A stretch of DNA of 64,000 nucleotides from Tsukamurella sputi (GCF_007858445.1 NZ_VIGV01000003.1:558001-622000); one strand, 5' to 3'; shown: positions 20,580-29,832, counted from the first letter of the stretch. Numbers and translations are program-made. Notes: generated from the letters alone by a model not told the origin.

Positions 20580-21611
20580 TCACCCCGCGTTCTTGGCGGC
20601 GGCGGACAGCAGGGGCACGTAGCGATCCAGCAGCCACGGCACGTCGAGCACGTTGGGCGAGCTGACCGCGTACACGAGCGGCGGATCGGTCAGGGGCACA
20701 TAGGCCTTGCGCTGCACGGCCTTCAGGCTCGTGAACGACGGGTTGGCCTCCGTCGCCTCGCGCTTGGCGGCGTCGAGATACCACGAGGTGAGCACGTCGG
20801 CGTTGTACTTCGGCACGTTCTCCCAGCTCACCGGCGCCGCGAACTTGCCGGGAGGCGTCGCCTCGCGCAGCGCCGCCAGCTCGGGCAGGACGGTGAAGCC
20901 GAAGCCCTGCAGGAGCCGAACCCGCGGATCGGTGTCGAAGTAGAAGTTGAGGCTCTCCGTCGTGGTGGCGCTGGCGGCCGCGACGGTCTTGCCGGCGAAC
21001 TCGGGGTGCGCGGTCTTGACCTCGGCGATGCGCTTGTCGGTGTTCGCGATCAGCGTCTTCGCTGCGGCCTCGCGGCCCAGGGCCTTGCCGACCAGCGTGG
21101 TCTGGTCCTGCCACGAGGTCTGCCAGTTGCGGCCCGGCTGCGCCACGGTGGGCGCGATCTTGCTCAACTGCGCGTACTGGTCGGCGGTGAGACCGGCCTG
21201 CACCGAGAGGATCACGTCGGGTTTGAGGGCGGCGATCTGCTCGAGTGGCAGCGACTGGCTCGACTCGGGTAGCAGGACCGGCTTCGCGTCGCCGAGCTTC
21301 TCCTGGACCCACGGCATGATGCCGCCGCCGTCCTTGCCCAACTCCGACTTCATGTCGCGCATGCCCACCGGCGTCACGCCCAGCGCGATCGCCGCCTCGG
21401 TGCTGCCCCAGCCGAGGGTGACCACGCGCTCGGGCCGCGCCGTGATCTCGGTGGTGCCGAGTGCGGAGGTGATCGACACGGGGAAGCCCGCGTCGTGCTG
21501 CGAGTGCTCGGTGTTCGACGGGCCGGAGCCGCAGGCCGCAGTGCCCGTGACCAGGGCGGCGGCGGTGGCGATGGTCAGGGCGGTACGAGTGATACGGGAT
21601 GACCCGAACAC
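20580..21611 (-). CDS. Second iron-siderophore ABC transporter substrate-binding lipoprotein
   Basis: 343-residue FepB/FecB-type binding protein with a lipoprotein signal peptide ending GTAAC (Cys about residue 27). The fold signatures include ITARPERVVTLGWGSTEAAI, a classic opening for ferric-siderophore binders, and LKPDVILSVQAG. It differs clearly in sequence from the binding protein at 7472, so the two probably see different ferric ligands or are ancient paralogues. It is divergent from the monooxygenase-led operon and shares the iron box at 21686. No cognate FecCD permease is nearby. Confidence 0.93.
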   Translation of the reverse strand: MFGSSRITRTALTIATAAALVTGTAACGSGPSNTEHSQHDAGFPVSITSALGTTEITARPERVVTLGWGSTEAAIALGVTPVGMRDMKSELGKDGGGIMPWVQEKLGDAKPVLLPESSQSLPLEQIAALKPDVILSVQAGLTADQYAQLSKIAPTVAQPGRNWQTSWQDQTTLVGKALGREAAAKTLIANTDKRIAEVKTAHPEFAGKTVAAASATTTESLNFYFDTDPRVRLLQGFGFTVLPELAALREATPPGKFAAPVSWENVPKYNADVLTSWYLDAAKREATEANPSFTSLKAVQRKAYVPLTDPPLVYAVSSPNVLDVPWLLDRYVPLLSAAAKNAG

Positions 21612-21685
21612 GGTTTCTCCTCTTCGACGGGGTGTCTGTGTCGATGGACACAGACATTCGCATGACTGGCGAACTGGCCTTGATT

Positions 21686-21704
21686 TCAGGTATGCCTATC
21701 CTAT
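21686..21704. promoter_or_regulatory. Candidate IdeR/DtxR iron box 4, main biosynthetic operon
   Basis: tcaggtatgcctatcctat matches the 19-bp consensus at 13 positions. It lies 25 bases upstream of the monooxygenase ATG and 75 bases upstream of the divergent binding-protein gene, so one box could serve both promoters. Confidence 0.72.
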
Positions 21705-21728
21705 CTAGGTTGTCGACGAGGGAGATAC

Positions 21729-23030
21729 ATGGGACAGCAGCACGCGATCGCCGATGTGGTCGGGATCGGGGCGGGGCCGTCGAATCTGGGGCTCGCCGCG
21801 GCCCTCGATGAGCGGAACCGAACGGGCCTGCCGCCGCTGTCGATGACGATCCTCGAACGCAAACCGTCCTTCGCCTGGCACCCGGGCATGCTGCTCGACG
21901 GCGCCACCATGCAGATCGCGTTCCTCAAGGACCTGGTGACGCTCCGCAACCCGCGCAGCCCGTTCACCTTCCTGAGCTACCTCGAGGCGCGCGGCCGACT
22001 CGTCGACTTCATCAACCACCAGACCTTCTTCCCGACGCGCGTCGAATTCACCGACTACCTCGCGTGGATCGCCGAGAGCGTCTCCGCCCGGATCGACTAC
22101 GGCACCACCGTCACGGCCGTCGAGCCCGTGGACCCGGCCGTCGACGGTGCGCGGTGGCTCGTCCGGTACACGGGGCCCGACGGAGAGGGCGCCCTCCGCG
22201 CCCGGTCGGTCGTCGTGGCGACCGGCCTGCGCGAGCGGCTGCCCGAGTGGGCCAAGGCCGGCCCGCGCCTGTTCCACAATCACCGGCTGCTCGAGCACCT
22301 CGCGGTGGCCGACCTGGATCCCACGGCGCCGCACCGCTTCTTGGTCGTGGGCGGCGGGCAGAGCGCCGCCGAAGTCGCGCAGTACCTGCACCGGAACTAC
22401 CCGAACTCCGTCGTGGAGAGCGTCTTCAACTCCTACGGCTTCCAACCCGCAGACGACAGTCCGTACGCCAACAAGGTCTTCGACCCCGCCGCCGTCGACG
22501 ACTTCTACGACGCCCCCGACGAGGTGCGCAGCGAGCTCATGGCGCGGCACGCCACAACCAACTACGGCTGCGTCGACCTCGAGCTGATCAACGAGCTCTA
22601 CGCCGTCGAGTACCAGGAGAAGGTGTCCGGCCATCGCCGTCTGCTGATGCGCCCTGCCACGATCGTCACCTCGGCGGTGGCGTCCGCGACAGGGGTGCGG
22701 GTCACCCTGCGTGACCGGATCGCCGATGCGACGAGCGGTCAGGACTACTCGGCCGTGGTGTGCGCCACCGGCTTCAGCTCCACCGGCGTCTCCGACGTGC
22801 TCGCCGGGTGGGACGTCGCGCCCGAGCGGATGCGGGTCGGCCGCGACTACGTACTCACCGTCGACGGTGAGCCACTGGACGGCCTGTACGTCCAGGGAGC
22901 CACCGAATCCACCCACGGCCTCGGCTCGACGCTGCTGTCGAACGTGGCCGTCCGCGCCGGCGAGATCCTCGACGGGATCGTCGCCGACACCAGCCTGAGC
23001 AGCGGCTTCGTGGCCGCGAAGGGAGCATGA
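21729..23030 (+). CDS. L-ornithine/L-lysine N-monooxygenase (SidA/PvdA/IucD family)
   Basis: 433-residue flavin enzyme that hydroxylates the side-chain amine of ornithine or lysine, the first step to a hydroxamate. Visible sites: the FAD loop GIGAGPSNLGLA near residues 12-23, the NADPH loop VVGGGQSAAE near 205-214 and the late CATGFSS motif. Length matches PvdA/SidA. As first gene of a nine-gene coupled operon, followed immediately by a formyltransferase, it most plausibly makes N5-hydroxyornithine for N5-formyl-N5-hydroxyornithine, as in rhodochelin or coelichelin pathways. Ornithine versus lysine cannot be decided by eye. Iron control via the box at 21686 is likely. Confidence 0.94.
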   Translation: MGQQHAIADVVGIGAGPSNLGLAAALDERNRTGLPPLSMTILERKPSFAWHPGMLLDGATMQIAFLKDLVTLRNPRSPFTFLSYLEARGRLVDFINHQTFFPTRVEFTDYLAWIAESVSARIDYGTTVTAVEPVDPAVDGARWLVRYTGPDGEGALRARSVVVATGLRERLPEWAKAGPRLFHNHRLLEHLAVADLDPTAPHRFLVVGGGQSAAEVAQYLHRNYPNSVVESVFNSYGFQPADDSPYANKVFDPAAVDDFYDAPDEVRSELMARHATTNYGCVDLELINELYAVEYQEKVSGHRRLLMRPATIVTSAVASATGVRVTLRDRIADATSGQDYSAVVCATGFSSTGVSDVLAGWDVAPERMRVGRDYVLTVDGEPLDGLYVQGATESTHGLGSTLLSNVAVRAGEILDGIVADTSLSSGFVAAKGA

Positions 23031-23965
23031 TGCGCGTCGTCACCTTCGGCTTCCAGACGTGGGGTCACCGCACGCTGTCCGCCGTCCTCGATGCCGGCCA
23101 CGAGGTCACGCTCGCCGTGACCCATCCGGTCTCGAACAACCCGTACGAGATGATGTGGAACGACTCCGTCGAGGAGCTCGCCGCCTCGCGGGGCGTCCCC
23201 GTGCACCTCGCCAAGAAGCCGGACGAGGCTCTCTACGAGGCGGTCTCGGCCGCAGCGCCGGACATCATCGTCGCCAACAACTGGCGCACCTGGCTGCCGA
23301 AATCGATCTACTCGATGCCGCGGCTCGGCACCCTCAACATCCACGACTCGCTGCTCCCGAAGTACGCCGGCTTCTCGCCGCTGATCTGGGCGCTCATCAA
23401 AGGCGAGACGCACGTGGGCGTCACCGCGCACCTCATGGACGAGGGCCTGGACACCGGGCCGATCATCGCGCAGGAGTCCGTCGCCGTCGGCCCGGCCGAC
23501 CGCACCGTCGACCTGTTCCACCGCACCGTGGACCTGATCGGCCCGCTGGTGGCCCGCGCGCTCGGCGAGCTGGAAGCAGGCACGGCGCAGCCGATCCCGC
23601 AGGATCCCGCCGCCGCGACGTACTTCCACAAGCGCTCCGATGCCGACAGCCGCATCGACTGGTCGTGGCCCGCCGACGCCATCGAGCGGCTGATCCGCGC
23701 GCAGTCGGACCCGTACCCGAACGCGCACACCATCTTCCGCGGCGAACGCCTCGCGATCACCGCGGCCTCGGTCTCCACCAAGCGGTACGGGGGCACACCC
23801 GGCCGCGTCTGCGTACCCGACGGTGACGGCATCGCCGTCGTCGCCGGCCCCGACGCCTGGCGCGCCGGGAACCCGGCGCTCATCGTCGAGACCGTCCGCA
23901 CCGCTGACGGTGCCGAGCACCCCGCCGCGAAGATCCTGGGCGACTCCGGCGCCTATCTCGGCTGA
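23027..23965 (+). CDS. N-hydroxyornithine formyltransferase (methionyl-tRNA formyltransferase-like)
   Basis: 312-residue enzyme using 10-formyltetrahydrofolate. The catalytic Asn-His-Asp of this fold is present: NIHDSLLPKYAG (N104, H106) and LMDEGLDTGPII (D142). The locus context, directly after the N-monooxygenase with an ATGA overlap, points to formylation of hydroxyornithine as done by Rft or CchA, not to initiator tRNA. Two in-frame ATGs (23027 and 23030) are equally possible starts. A C-terminal domain of about 100 residues contains DSRIDWSWPADAIERLIRA, as in other members of this formyltransferase group. Confidence 0.9.
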   Translation: MMRVVTFGFQTWGHRTLSAVLDAGHEVTLAVTHPVSNNPYEMMWNDSVEELAASRGVPVHLAKKPDEALYEAVSAAAPDIIVANNWRTWLPKSIYSMPRLGTLNIHDSLLPKYAGFSPLIWALIKGETHVGVTAHLMDEGLDTGPIIAQESVAVGPADRTVDLFHRTVDLIGPLVARALGELEAGTAQPIPQDPAAATYFHKRSDADSRIDWSWPADAIERLIRAQSDPYPNAHTIFRGERLAITAASVSTKRYGGTPGRVCVPDGDGIAVVAGPDAWRAGNPALIVETVRTADGAEHPAAKILGDSGAYLG

Positions 23966-23980
23966 ACGGTGGGAGCGAAC

Positions 23981-24730
23981 ATGCACGCTTTCATCACCGG
24001 CGCCGCTTCCGGGATCGGCGCCGCGACCGCCCTGCGGCTCGCGCGCCGCGGGCCCGTCGCCATCGCCGACCGCGACGCCGACGGACTGGTCGACACCGCG
24101 CGGGCCGTCACCGCCGCCGGTGGAACGGTCACCTCGCACGTCGTCGACGTGACCGACGCCGACGCCGTCGAGGCCGCCCTCGACGCCGCGGAGAAGGCGG
24201 GTGGACCGGTCGATGCGCTCGCGCACTGTGCCGGGATCCTCGTGGCCGGGCCACTCCTCGAGACGGCTGCCGCCGATTGGGCCGCCGCGTTGGCAGTGAA
24301 TCTCACGGGCACGGTGAACGTGCTCACCGCCGCCGCCCGCCGCATGGCGGACCGGGGAGCGGGCGCGGCCGTCGTCGTCGGCTCCAACGCGGGCAACGGC
24401 CCGCGGGTGGGCCTCGGCGCCTACGGGGCGTCGAAGGCCGCCGCGCACAACGCGACCCTGACGCTTGCCCTCGAACTGGCCGGCAGCGGCGTGCGGATCA
24501 ACGTGGTCGCACCCGGCTCGACCGCCACGCCCATGCAGACCGCCTTCGGGGGTGCGGCCGCAGCCGAGGCGGCGATCGCGGGCGATCTCTCGCGGCACCG
24601 GCTCGCGATCCCGTTGGGGCGCATCGCCGATCCCGAGGACATCGCCGGCGCGATCGACTATCTGCTCTCGCCCGATGCGCGGCACGTGACCGCGCACGTA
24701 CTCACCGTCGACGGAGGCGCCACCGTATGA
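23981..24730 (+). CDS. entA: 2,3-dihydro-2,3-dihydroxybenzoate dehydrogenase
   Basis: 249-residue classical short-chain dehydrogenase. The cofactor loop GAASGIGAA starts near residue 5; the catalytic Ser (GSNAGN) and YGASK have the correct 13-residue Ser-to-Tyr spacing, and the C-terminus ends LTVDGGATV. In this gene set it oxidises 2,3-dihydro-2,3-dihydroxybenzoate to 2,3-dihydroxybenzoate (DHB). An in-frame GTG at 23969 exists, but the ATG at 23981 has ggtgggag at the right distance. It follows the formyltransferase by 15 bases and overlaps entE by 4 bases. Confidence 0.92.
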   Translation: MHAFITGAASGIGAATALRLARRGPVAIADRDADGLVDTARAVTAAGGTVTSHVVDVTDADAVEAALDAAEKAGGPVDALAHCAGILVAGPLLETAAADWAAALAVNLTGTVNVLTAAARRMADRGAGAAVVVGSNAGNGPRVGLGAYGASKAAAHNATLTLALELAGSGVRINVVAPGSTATPMQTAFGGAAAAEAAIAGDLSRHRLAIPLGRIADPEDIAGAIDYLLSPDARHVTAHVLTVDGGATV

Positions 24731-26382
24731 CCAGCACGCAGACCAGGTACTTCCCGGAGGAGTTCGCCGCGCGGTACCGCGCGGCGGGCTACTGGACTTC
24801 AGAGACCTTCGCGGACTTCCTGCCCGACGCGGTTGCCCGCTTCGGCGATGCCGAGGCGCTGGTCGCGCAGGACCACACCGGCACACCGGTGCGACTGAGC
24901 TACCGCGAGCTGGACAGGGCGGCGGCCGTGACCGCCGTGGGGCTGCGCGCCAAGGGGATCGCCGCGGGAGACCGCGTCGTGCTGCAATTGCCGAACACGG
25001 CCGAATTCGTGACGGTGCTGTTCGGGCTCTTCCGGATCGGCGCCGTTCCCGTGTTCGCGCTGCCCGCGCACCGGCGTAGCGAGCTCGTGCACTTCGTGTC
25101 GACGTCCGGGGCCAGGGCCCTGATCACCGCCGACACGATCAACCGCTTCGACCACCGTGGCCTCGCCGCCGAGGTGGCCGCGGAGACCGGCGTCGAAGCG
25201 CTCGTCGTCGACGACGAGCCGTTCGGGGCCGGCGAGAACGGCGCTACGAGCGGGGCGCCGGTTGCCGTCGACCCGGAATCCCTGGCCTTCCTACAGCTCT
25301 CCGGCGGCACCACGGGTGTGCCGAAGCTGATCCCGCGGACGCACGCGGACTACCTGTACTCGGTGCGCGAGTCCGCGAAGATCTGCGGCCTCGGCCCCGG
25401 CACGCGCTTCCTGGTGGTCCTGCCCGTGGCGCACAACTTCCCGATGAGCAGCCCCGGCATCCTCGGGGTGCTGTGGGTGGGCGGCACCGTCGTTCTCGGG
25501 ACGGATCCCGCACCGTCGACGGCCTTCCCGCTGATTGAGGCCGAGCGGGTGACGATGACCTCGCTCGTGCCGCCGCTCGCGATGCTCTGGCTGCAGGCCA
25601 GGGCAGGTGGGGGCGCCGGTACCACTGCCGACCTGTCCAGTCTGGACGTGCTGCAGGTCGGGGGCGCGAAGTTCCCGCCCGAGGCCGCGCGGCGCGTGAC
25701 CCCCGAGCTCGGCTGTCGCCTGCAGCAGGTCTTCGGGATGGCCGAGGGACTGGTCAACTACACGCGCGACGACGACCCCGAGGAGCTCGTGCTCGGCACG
25801 CAGGGCCGCGCCATCTCGCCCGACGACGAAGTGCGCGTCCTCGACGAGGACGGCACGCCCGTCGCGCCCGGTGAGCCGGGACTGCTGTGGACCCGGGGGC
25901 CGTACACCATCCGCGGCTACCTGGGCGGCGTGGACGCCGAGTCCTTCGACGCGGAGGGCTTCTACCGCACCGGCGACATCGTGCGGCGGCTGCCGAGCGG
26001 CCACCTCGTGGTCGAGGGGCGCGCCAAGGACCAGATCAACCGCGGCGGCGAGAAGATCGCCGCCGAGGAGGTGGAGAACCACCTCCTCGCCCATCCGCTC
26101 GTCATCGACGCGGCCGTCGTGGCCGTGGCCGACGACTTCCTGGGGGAGCGGACCTGCGCCGTCGTCCTCACGGGCGGGGGCGAGCGGCCCACCGTGCCCG
26201 AGCTGAAGAAGTTCGTCCGCTCGCGCGGCGTGGCCGAGTACAAGGTGCCCGACCGGGTGGAGTTCGTCGACGAGTTCCCCACGACGGGCGTCGGCAAGAT
26301 CAGTCGCCGTGAACTGCGGCGCGCGCTGGCGGATCGCCTCCGACGCGAGGACGACGCGCGCACGAACGAGGAGAAGCTGTGA
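24727..26382 (+). CDS. entE: 2,3-dihydroxybenzoate-AMP ligase
   Basis: 551-residue stand-alone adenylating enzyme that activates DHB as the acyl-AMP and loads it on an aryl carrier protein. Motifs: the phosphate loop LSGGTTGVPKL near residues 197-207, AHNFPMSSPG (typical of DhbE/EntE aryl-acid ligases), YRTGD and the final lysine region TGVGKISRREL. The pocket AHNF..SSPG favours an aryl acid; salicylate is the alternative, but EntA and EntB nearby argue for DHB. The ATG at 24727 overlaps the entA stop (ATGA). The carrier it loads is probably the free ArCP at 17313-17549. Confidence 0.94.
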   Translation: MTSTQTRYFPEEFAARYRAAGYWTSETFADFLPDAVARFGDAEALVAQDHTGTPVRLSYRELDRAAAVTAVGLRAKGIAAGDRVVLQLPNTAEFVTVLFGLFRIGAVPVFALPAHRRSELVHFVSTSGARALITADTINRFDHRGLAAEVAAETGVEALVVDDEPFGAGENGATSGAPVAVDPESLAFLQLSGGTTGVPKLIPRTHADYLYSVRESAKICGLGPGTRFLVVLPVAHNFPMSSPGILGVLWVGGTVVLGTDPAPSTAFPLIEAERVTMTSLVPPLAMLWLQARAGGGAGTTADLSSLDVLQVGGAKFPPEAARRVTPELGCRLQQVFGMAEGLVNYTRDDDPEELVLGTQGRAISPDDEVRVLDEDGTPVAPGEPGLLWTRGPYTIRGYLGGVDAESFDAEGFYRTGDIVRRLPSGHLVVEGRAKDQINRGGEKIAAEEVENHLLAHPLVIDAAVVAVADDFLGERTCAVVLTGGGERPTVPELKKFVRSRGVAEYKVPDRVEFVDEFPTTGVGKISRRELRRALADRLRREDDARTNEEKL

Positions 26383-27002
26383 GCCTGCCGAAGACGGTCG
26401 TCTACGACCTGCCCGAGATCGAATGCGCCGACACCGTCGACTGGACGGTCGAACCGTCCCGCGCCGTGCTCCTGATCCACGACATGCAGGAGCACTTCGT
26501 GGGCCCCTTCGAGCGCGACGCCGAGCCGCTGCGCACCGTCGTCCCGAACATCGTGGCCCTGCGCGCCGCGGCCCGCGCCGCCGGCGTGCCCGTCGTCTAC
26601 ACGGCGCAACCGGGCGATCAGGACCCGGAGGAGCGCGCCCTGCTCACCGACTTCTGGGGCCCGGGCCTGACGACGGCGAACCAGGACATCATCGGCGAGC
26701 TGAGCCCCGCCGATGACGACGTGCTGCTCACCAAGTGGCGCTACAGCGCCTTCGCCAAGTCGGACCTCGCCGAGCGGATGCGCGCCTGGGGCCGCGATCA
26801 GCTGGTGATCGTGGGCATCTACGCGCACATCGGGATCATGACGACGGCGCTCGACGCCTTCATGCGCGACGTGCAGCCCTACGTGGTGCGCGACGCCGTC
26901 GCCGACTTCTCCGCCGAGGATCACGCGGGCGCTCTCACCTACGTCTCGGGCCGATGCGGCAGAGTGGAGACCACGGGCACGGTTCTGGAGGCAATGCGAT
27001 GA
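26379..27002 (+). CDS. entB: Isochorismatase, EntB-type without the carrier domain
   Basis: 207-residue hydrolase converting isochorismate to 2,3-dihydro-2,3-dihydroxybenzoate plus pyruvate. The catalytic Asp is in LLIHDMQEHF (D35), and YAHIGIMTTALDAFMRD matches the EntB core. EntB is normally about 285 residues with a C-terminal aryl carrier; this protein stops right after SGRCGRVETTG, so the carrier is absent and is supplied by a separate gene. The start is GTG, overlapping the entE stop (GTGA). The next gene again overlaps by 4 bases. Confidence 0.93.
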   Translation: MSLPKTVVYDLPEIECADTVDWTVEPSRAVLLIHDMQEHFVGPFERDAEPLRTVVPNIVALRAAARAAGVPVVYTAQPGDQDPEERALLTDFWGPGLTTANQDIIGELSPADDDVLLTKWRYSAFAKSDLAERMRAWGRDQLVIVGIYAHIGIMTTALDAFMRDVQPYVVRDAVADFSAEDHAGALTYVSGRCGRVETTGTVLEAMR

Positions 27003-28120
27003 CGGCGAGCACGAGCGGGGAGAGCGACCATCAGCACTTCCTGCTGACCGCGGCCGGCCAGCGCCTGGCGGCGCGGGGCACCGCGGGGACCTTCACCGAC
27101 CCGTACGCCGCGGCGGCCGCGCTGCGCGCCGGCAGCGTGCCCGCAGTGGTGGGTGCGCTGCCCTTCGACCTGGCCGATCCCGCCGCGCTGACGGTGCCCG
27201 AGCACTTCGGTGACGTGGCGGTGGCCACCGGAAGCGGAGCGAGCGGGGCCGATGCCCGGGCCGCCGGCACCGCCGCCGAGCTGCCGACGCTGACCCAGAC
27301 CGCGCAGCACCCCGCGCCGGCCGAGCACGTCGACCGGGTGCGCCGCGCCATCGCGCTCATCGGCGACTCCGAGCTGCAGAAAGTCGTGCTGGCGCGCGCC
27401 GTCGACTTCGAGGCCGATGCGCCGCTCGCCCCGATCGCCGTGGCCGCCGCGCTGGAGCAGCGCGACCTCGAGGGCAACGCCTTCGCCGTGGACCTCGGCG
27501 CTGCGGGGGAGACCTACCGCGGCCGCTGGCTGGTCGGCTCGAGTCCCGAGATCCTCGTCGGCCGGATGGGCGGCACCGTCTTCTGCCACCCCTTCGCGGG
27601 GACCGCGACCTCGCCCGACGGGCTGTTGGACTCATCGAAGGACCGCGAGGAGCACGCCTACGTCGTCGACGAGATCGCGTCCGCGCTCGCGCCGCTGTGC
27701 GCGGAGCTCGACGTGCCCGCCGCACCGTCGGTCACCCGGGCCGGGCCCGTGTGGCACCTCGGCACCAAGATCGAGGGCCGCCTGGCCGATCCGTCGACCA
27801 CCGCGCTCGACCTCGCGCTCGCGCTGCACCCCACCCCCGCCGTCTGCGGTTTCCCGCGGCGCACCGCCGCCCGCGCCATCGCCGACATCGAGGGCGAGCG
27901 GGGCTTCTACGCCGGGGCCGTCGGCTGGACCACGGCGAACGGCGACGGGCACTGGCGCGTCAGCATCCGGTGCGCCGAGCTCGACGGTGCGCGGCTGCGC
28001 GCCTACGCGGGCGGCGGCATCGTCGGCGCCTCCGATCCGCAGGCCGAGCTCGTGGAGACCCGCAACAAGCTGCGCACCGTGCTGGGCCCGTTCCGGCTCA
28101 CCGAGACCGCGCGGAGCTGA
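26999..28120 (+). CDS. entC: Isochorismate synthase
   Basis: 373-residue chorismate-binding enzyme making isochorismate from chorismate, the entry to DHB. The C-terminal catalytic domain shows LQKVVLARAV (the general-base lysine region), GSSPEILV, HPFAGTA, the LHPTPAVCG motif and GERGFYAGAVGW. Length is similar to EntC and DhbC. The frame is open upstream, but the ATG at 26999 overlaps the entB stop (ATGA) and gives a sensible N-terminus. It is the last of the four DHB genes; the ABC genes follow after 2 bases. Confidence 0.94.
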   Translation: MTASTSGESDHQHFLLTAAGQRLAARGTAGTFTDPYAAAAALRAGSVPAVVGALPFDLADPAALTVPEHFGDVAVATGSGASGADARAAGTAAELPTLTQTAQHPAPAEHVDRVRRAIALIGDSELQKVVLARAVDFEADAPLAPIAVAAALEQRDLEGNAFAVDLGAAGETYRGRWLVGSSPEILVGRMGGTVFCHPFAGTATSPDGLLDSSKDREEHAYVVDEIASALAPLCAELDVPAAPSVTRAGPVWHLGTKIEGRLADPSTTALDLALALHPTPAVCGFPRRTAARAIADIEGERGFYAGAVGWTTANGDGHWRVSIRCAELDGARLRAYAGGGIVGASDPQAELVETRNKLRTVLGPFRLTETARS

Positions 28121-28122
28121 GG

Positions 28123-29832
28123 GTGGCGGACTGGACCGGCAGCAGGCTGCCGGTGTTCTTCGAGGCGCTCGAACAGCAGCCCGACCACCGGCCGATCGCG
28201 GTCGACGCCGCGACCACGCCGCGGCAGCTGGTGCTGCGCACGACGTTCGGCAACCCGTCGCGCACGCTGCCCGCGGGCCTGCTCATCATCGGGCACCAGG
28301 TGGGCGAGGCGCTGGTGCCGGTGGTGATGGGCCTCGCGATCGACCGGGCCGTCCAGACCGGCGACTGGGCGGCCACGATCCGCTGGGTGCTGGTGCTGGC
28401 GGTCCTGTTCGCCTTCCTCTCGTTCAGCTACCGGTTCGGTTCGCGCATCGGCTTCCTCGGCATGAACACGGTGCAGCACCGGCTGCGCACCCAGGTGACC
28501 GACCGGATCCTCGATCCGCGCGGTCTCGGCGGCGGGCATCCGCCCGGGGTGCTGCTCTCCATCGCCACGTCCGACGTGCAGCGGCTGGCGATGTCGGTCG
28601 CGCTCGGGCTCTACCCCGTGGGTGAGCTCGCGGCCATCGTCTTCTGCGGCGTGGTGCTGCTGTCGATCTCCTGGCAGCTGGGCCTGCTGGTTCTGCTCGG
28701 TGCGCCCGCGATGCTGTGGTGCCTCGACAAGGCGGGCGGGTCGCTGCGCGCGCGTAGCGAGGCCGAACAGCGCGCCGCCGGCGAGGCAGCCGGGGCCGCG
28801 GCCGATCTCGTCGCCGGGTTCCGCGTGGTCAAGGGCATGCACGCCGAGGCCGAGGCGGACCGTCGCTACCGGTCCGCGAGCGCCCGCGCCCTCGCCGCCG
28901 TCATCAAGGCCCGCCGTTCCGAGGGCGTCTACGTCGGGGCGATGGAGGCCGTCGCCGCCGTCTTCGTCGTGCTCGTGGGCGTGCTGGCAGGCATCAAGAC
29001 CGTGCACGGCGACCTCACCGTCGGACAGCTCATCACCGTCGTGGGCCTCACCCAGGTGGTCATGGCGCCGCTGCAGGCGATGGGCACCAACGTCGGCAAG
29101 TTCTGGGTCGCGGGGAACGCCTCCGCGAAGCGCGTGCTCATGGTCTTGCAGGCGCCCTTCGCGCGCGACGAGGGCGCTCTGCACGCGCACGACGGCGACG
29201 CGGTGCCCGTGCGCATCACGGGGATCCCCGCGGGCGACGGCGTCGTCGACCTGGAGTTCCCGTCCACCGGCGTCACCGCCGTCGTATGCGGCGCCGAGAC
29301 CACCGCGGCCGCGACCGCGCTGCTGGCGCGGACCGGGGCGCCGCGCCCCGGTGCGTCGGTCACCGTCGGTGACACCGATCTGTACGACCTCATCCAGCCC
29401 GCCGCGCTGCGGACGGTCCGCGTCGCGCCGCATGCCACCACGCTGTTCGAGGGCACCGTCGAGGAGAACGTCGCCGCGGGCGGAGCGCCGGACCGCGTCG
29501 CCGCCGCGCTCCTCGCCGCCGCCTGCGACGACGTCCTGGATGTCCTGCCCGACGGACTGCGGACCTCGGTCGGCGAGGCCGGGCGGCTGCTCTCCGGCGG
29601 CCAGCGGCAGCGCGTCGCGCTGGCTCGCGCCCTCGCCAGCGACACCCGCACGCTCGTGCTCGTCGACCCCACCAGCGCGGTCGACTCCGTCACCGAGGCC
29701 ACGATCGCCGGCCGGCTGGGCGCGGCCCGCGAGGGCCTCGCCACCGTCGTCTTCACCGCGTCCCCCACACTCATCGCCGCGGCCGACACAGTGCTCACCG
29801 TGACCCCCGCCGGAGCGGAGGTCCGCGTATGA
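28123..29832 (+). CDS. ABC half-transporter with degenerate ATP site (exporter fold, IrtA/YbtP-like)
   Basis: 569 residues: a six-helix transmembrane domain (about 45-340) and a C-terminal nucleotide-binding domain. The Walker A region reads GAETTAAAT (390-398), lacking the lysine and glycines. The Q-loop glutamine is replaced (APHATTLF), Walker B is LVLVDP (Pro for the catalytic Glu, about 515) and the H-loop His is absent (FTASPTL). Only the signature LSGGQRQR (490-497) is intact. It should therefore contribute its signature to the ATP bound by its partner and bind little ATP itself. GTG start 2 bases after entC; overlaps the partner by 4 bases. Direction of transport (siderophore export, or import as in IrtAB) is undecided. 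Confidence 0.9.
   Translation: MADWTGSRLPVFFEALEQQPDHRPIAVDAATTPRQLVLRTTFGNPSRTLPAGLLIIGHQVGEALVPVVMGLAIDRAVQTGDWAATIRWVLVLAVLFAFLSFSYRFGSRIGFLGMNTVQHRLRTQVTDRILDPRGLGGGHPPGVLLSIATSDVQRLAMSVALGLYPVGELAAIVFCGVVLLSISWQLGLLVLLGAPAMLWCLDKAGGSLRARSEAEQRAAGEAAGAAADLVAGFRVVKGMHAEAEADRRYRSASARALAAVIKARRSEGVYVGAMEAVAAVFVVLVGVLAGIKTVHGDLTVGQLITVVGLTQVVMAPLQAMGTNVGKFWVAGNASAKRVLMVLQAPFARDEGALHAHDGDAVPVRITGIPAGDGVVDLEFPSTGVTAVVCGAETTAAATALLARTGAPRPGASVTVGDTDLYDLIQPAALRTVRVAPHATTLFEGTVEENVAAGGAPDRVAAALLAAACDDVLDVLPDGLRTSVGEAGRLLSGGQRQRVALARALASDTRTLVLVDPTSAVDSVTEATIAGRLGAAREGLATVVFTASPTLIAAADTVLTVTPAGAEVRV

Noticed and set aside
26379-27002. entB as a truncated pseudogene
   Set aside because: The isochorismatase domain is complete, the next gene overlaps its stop in the normal coupled way, and a free ArCP supplies the missing function.
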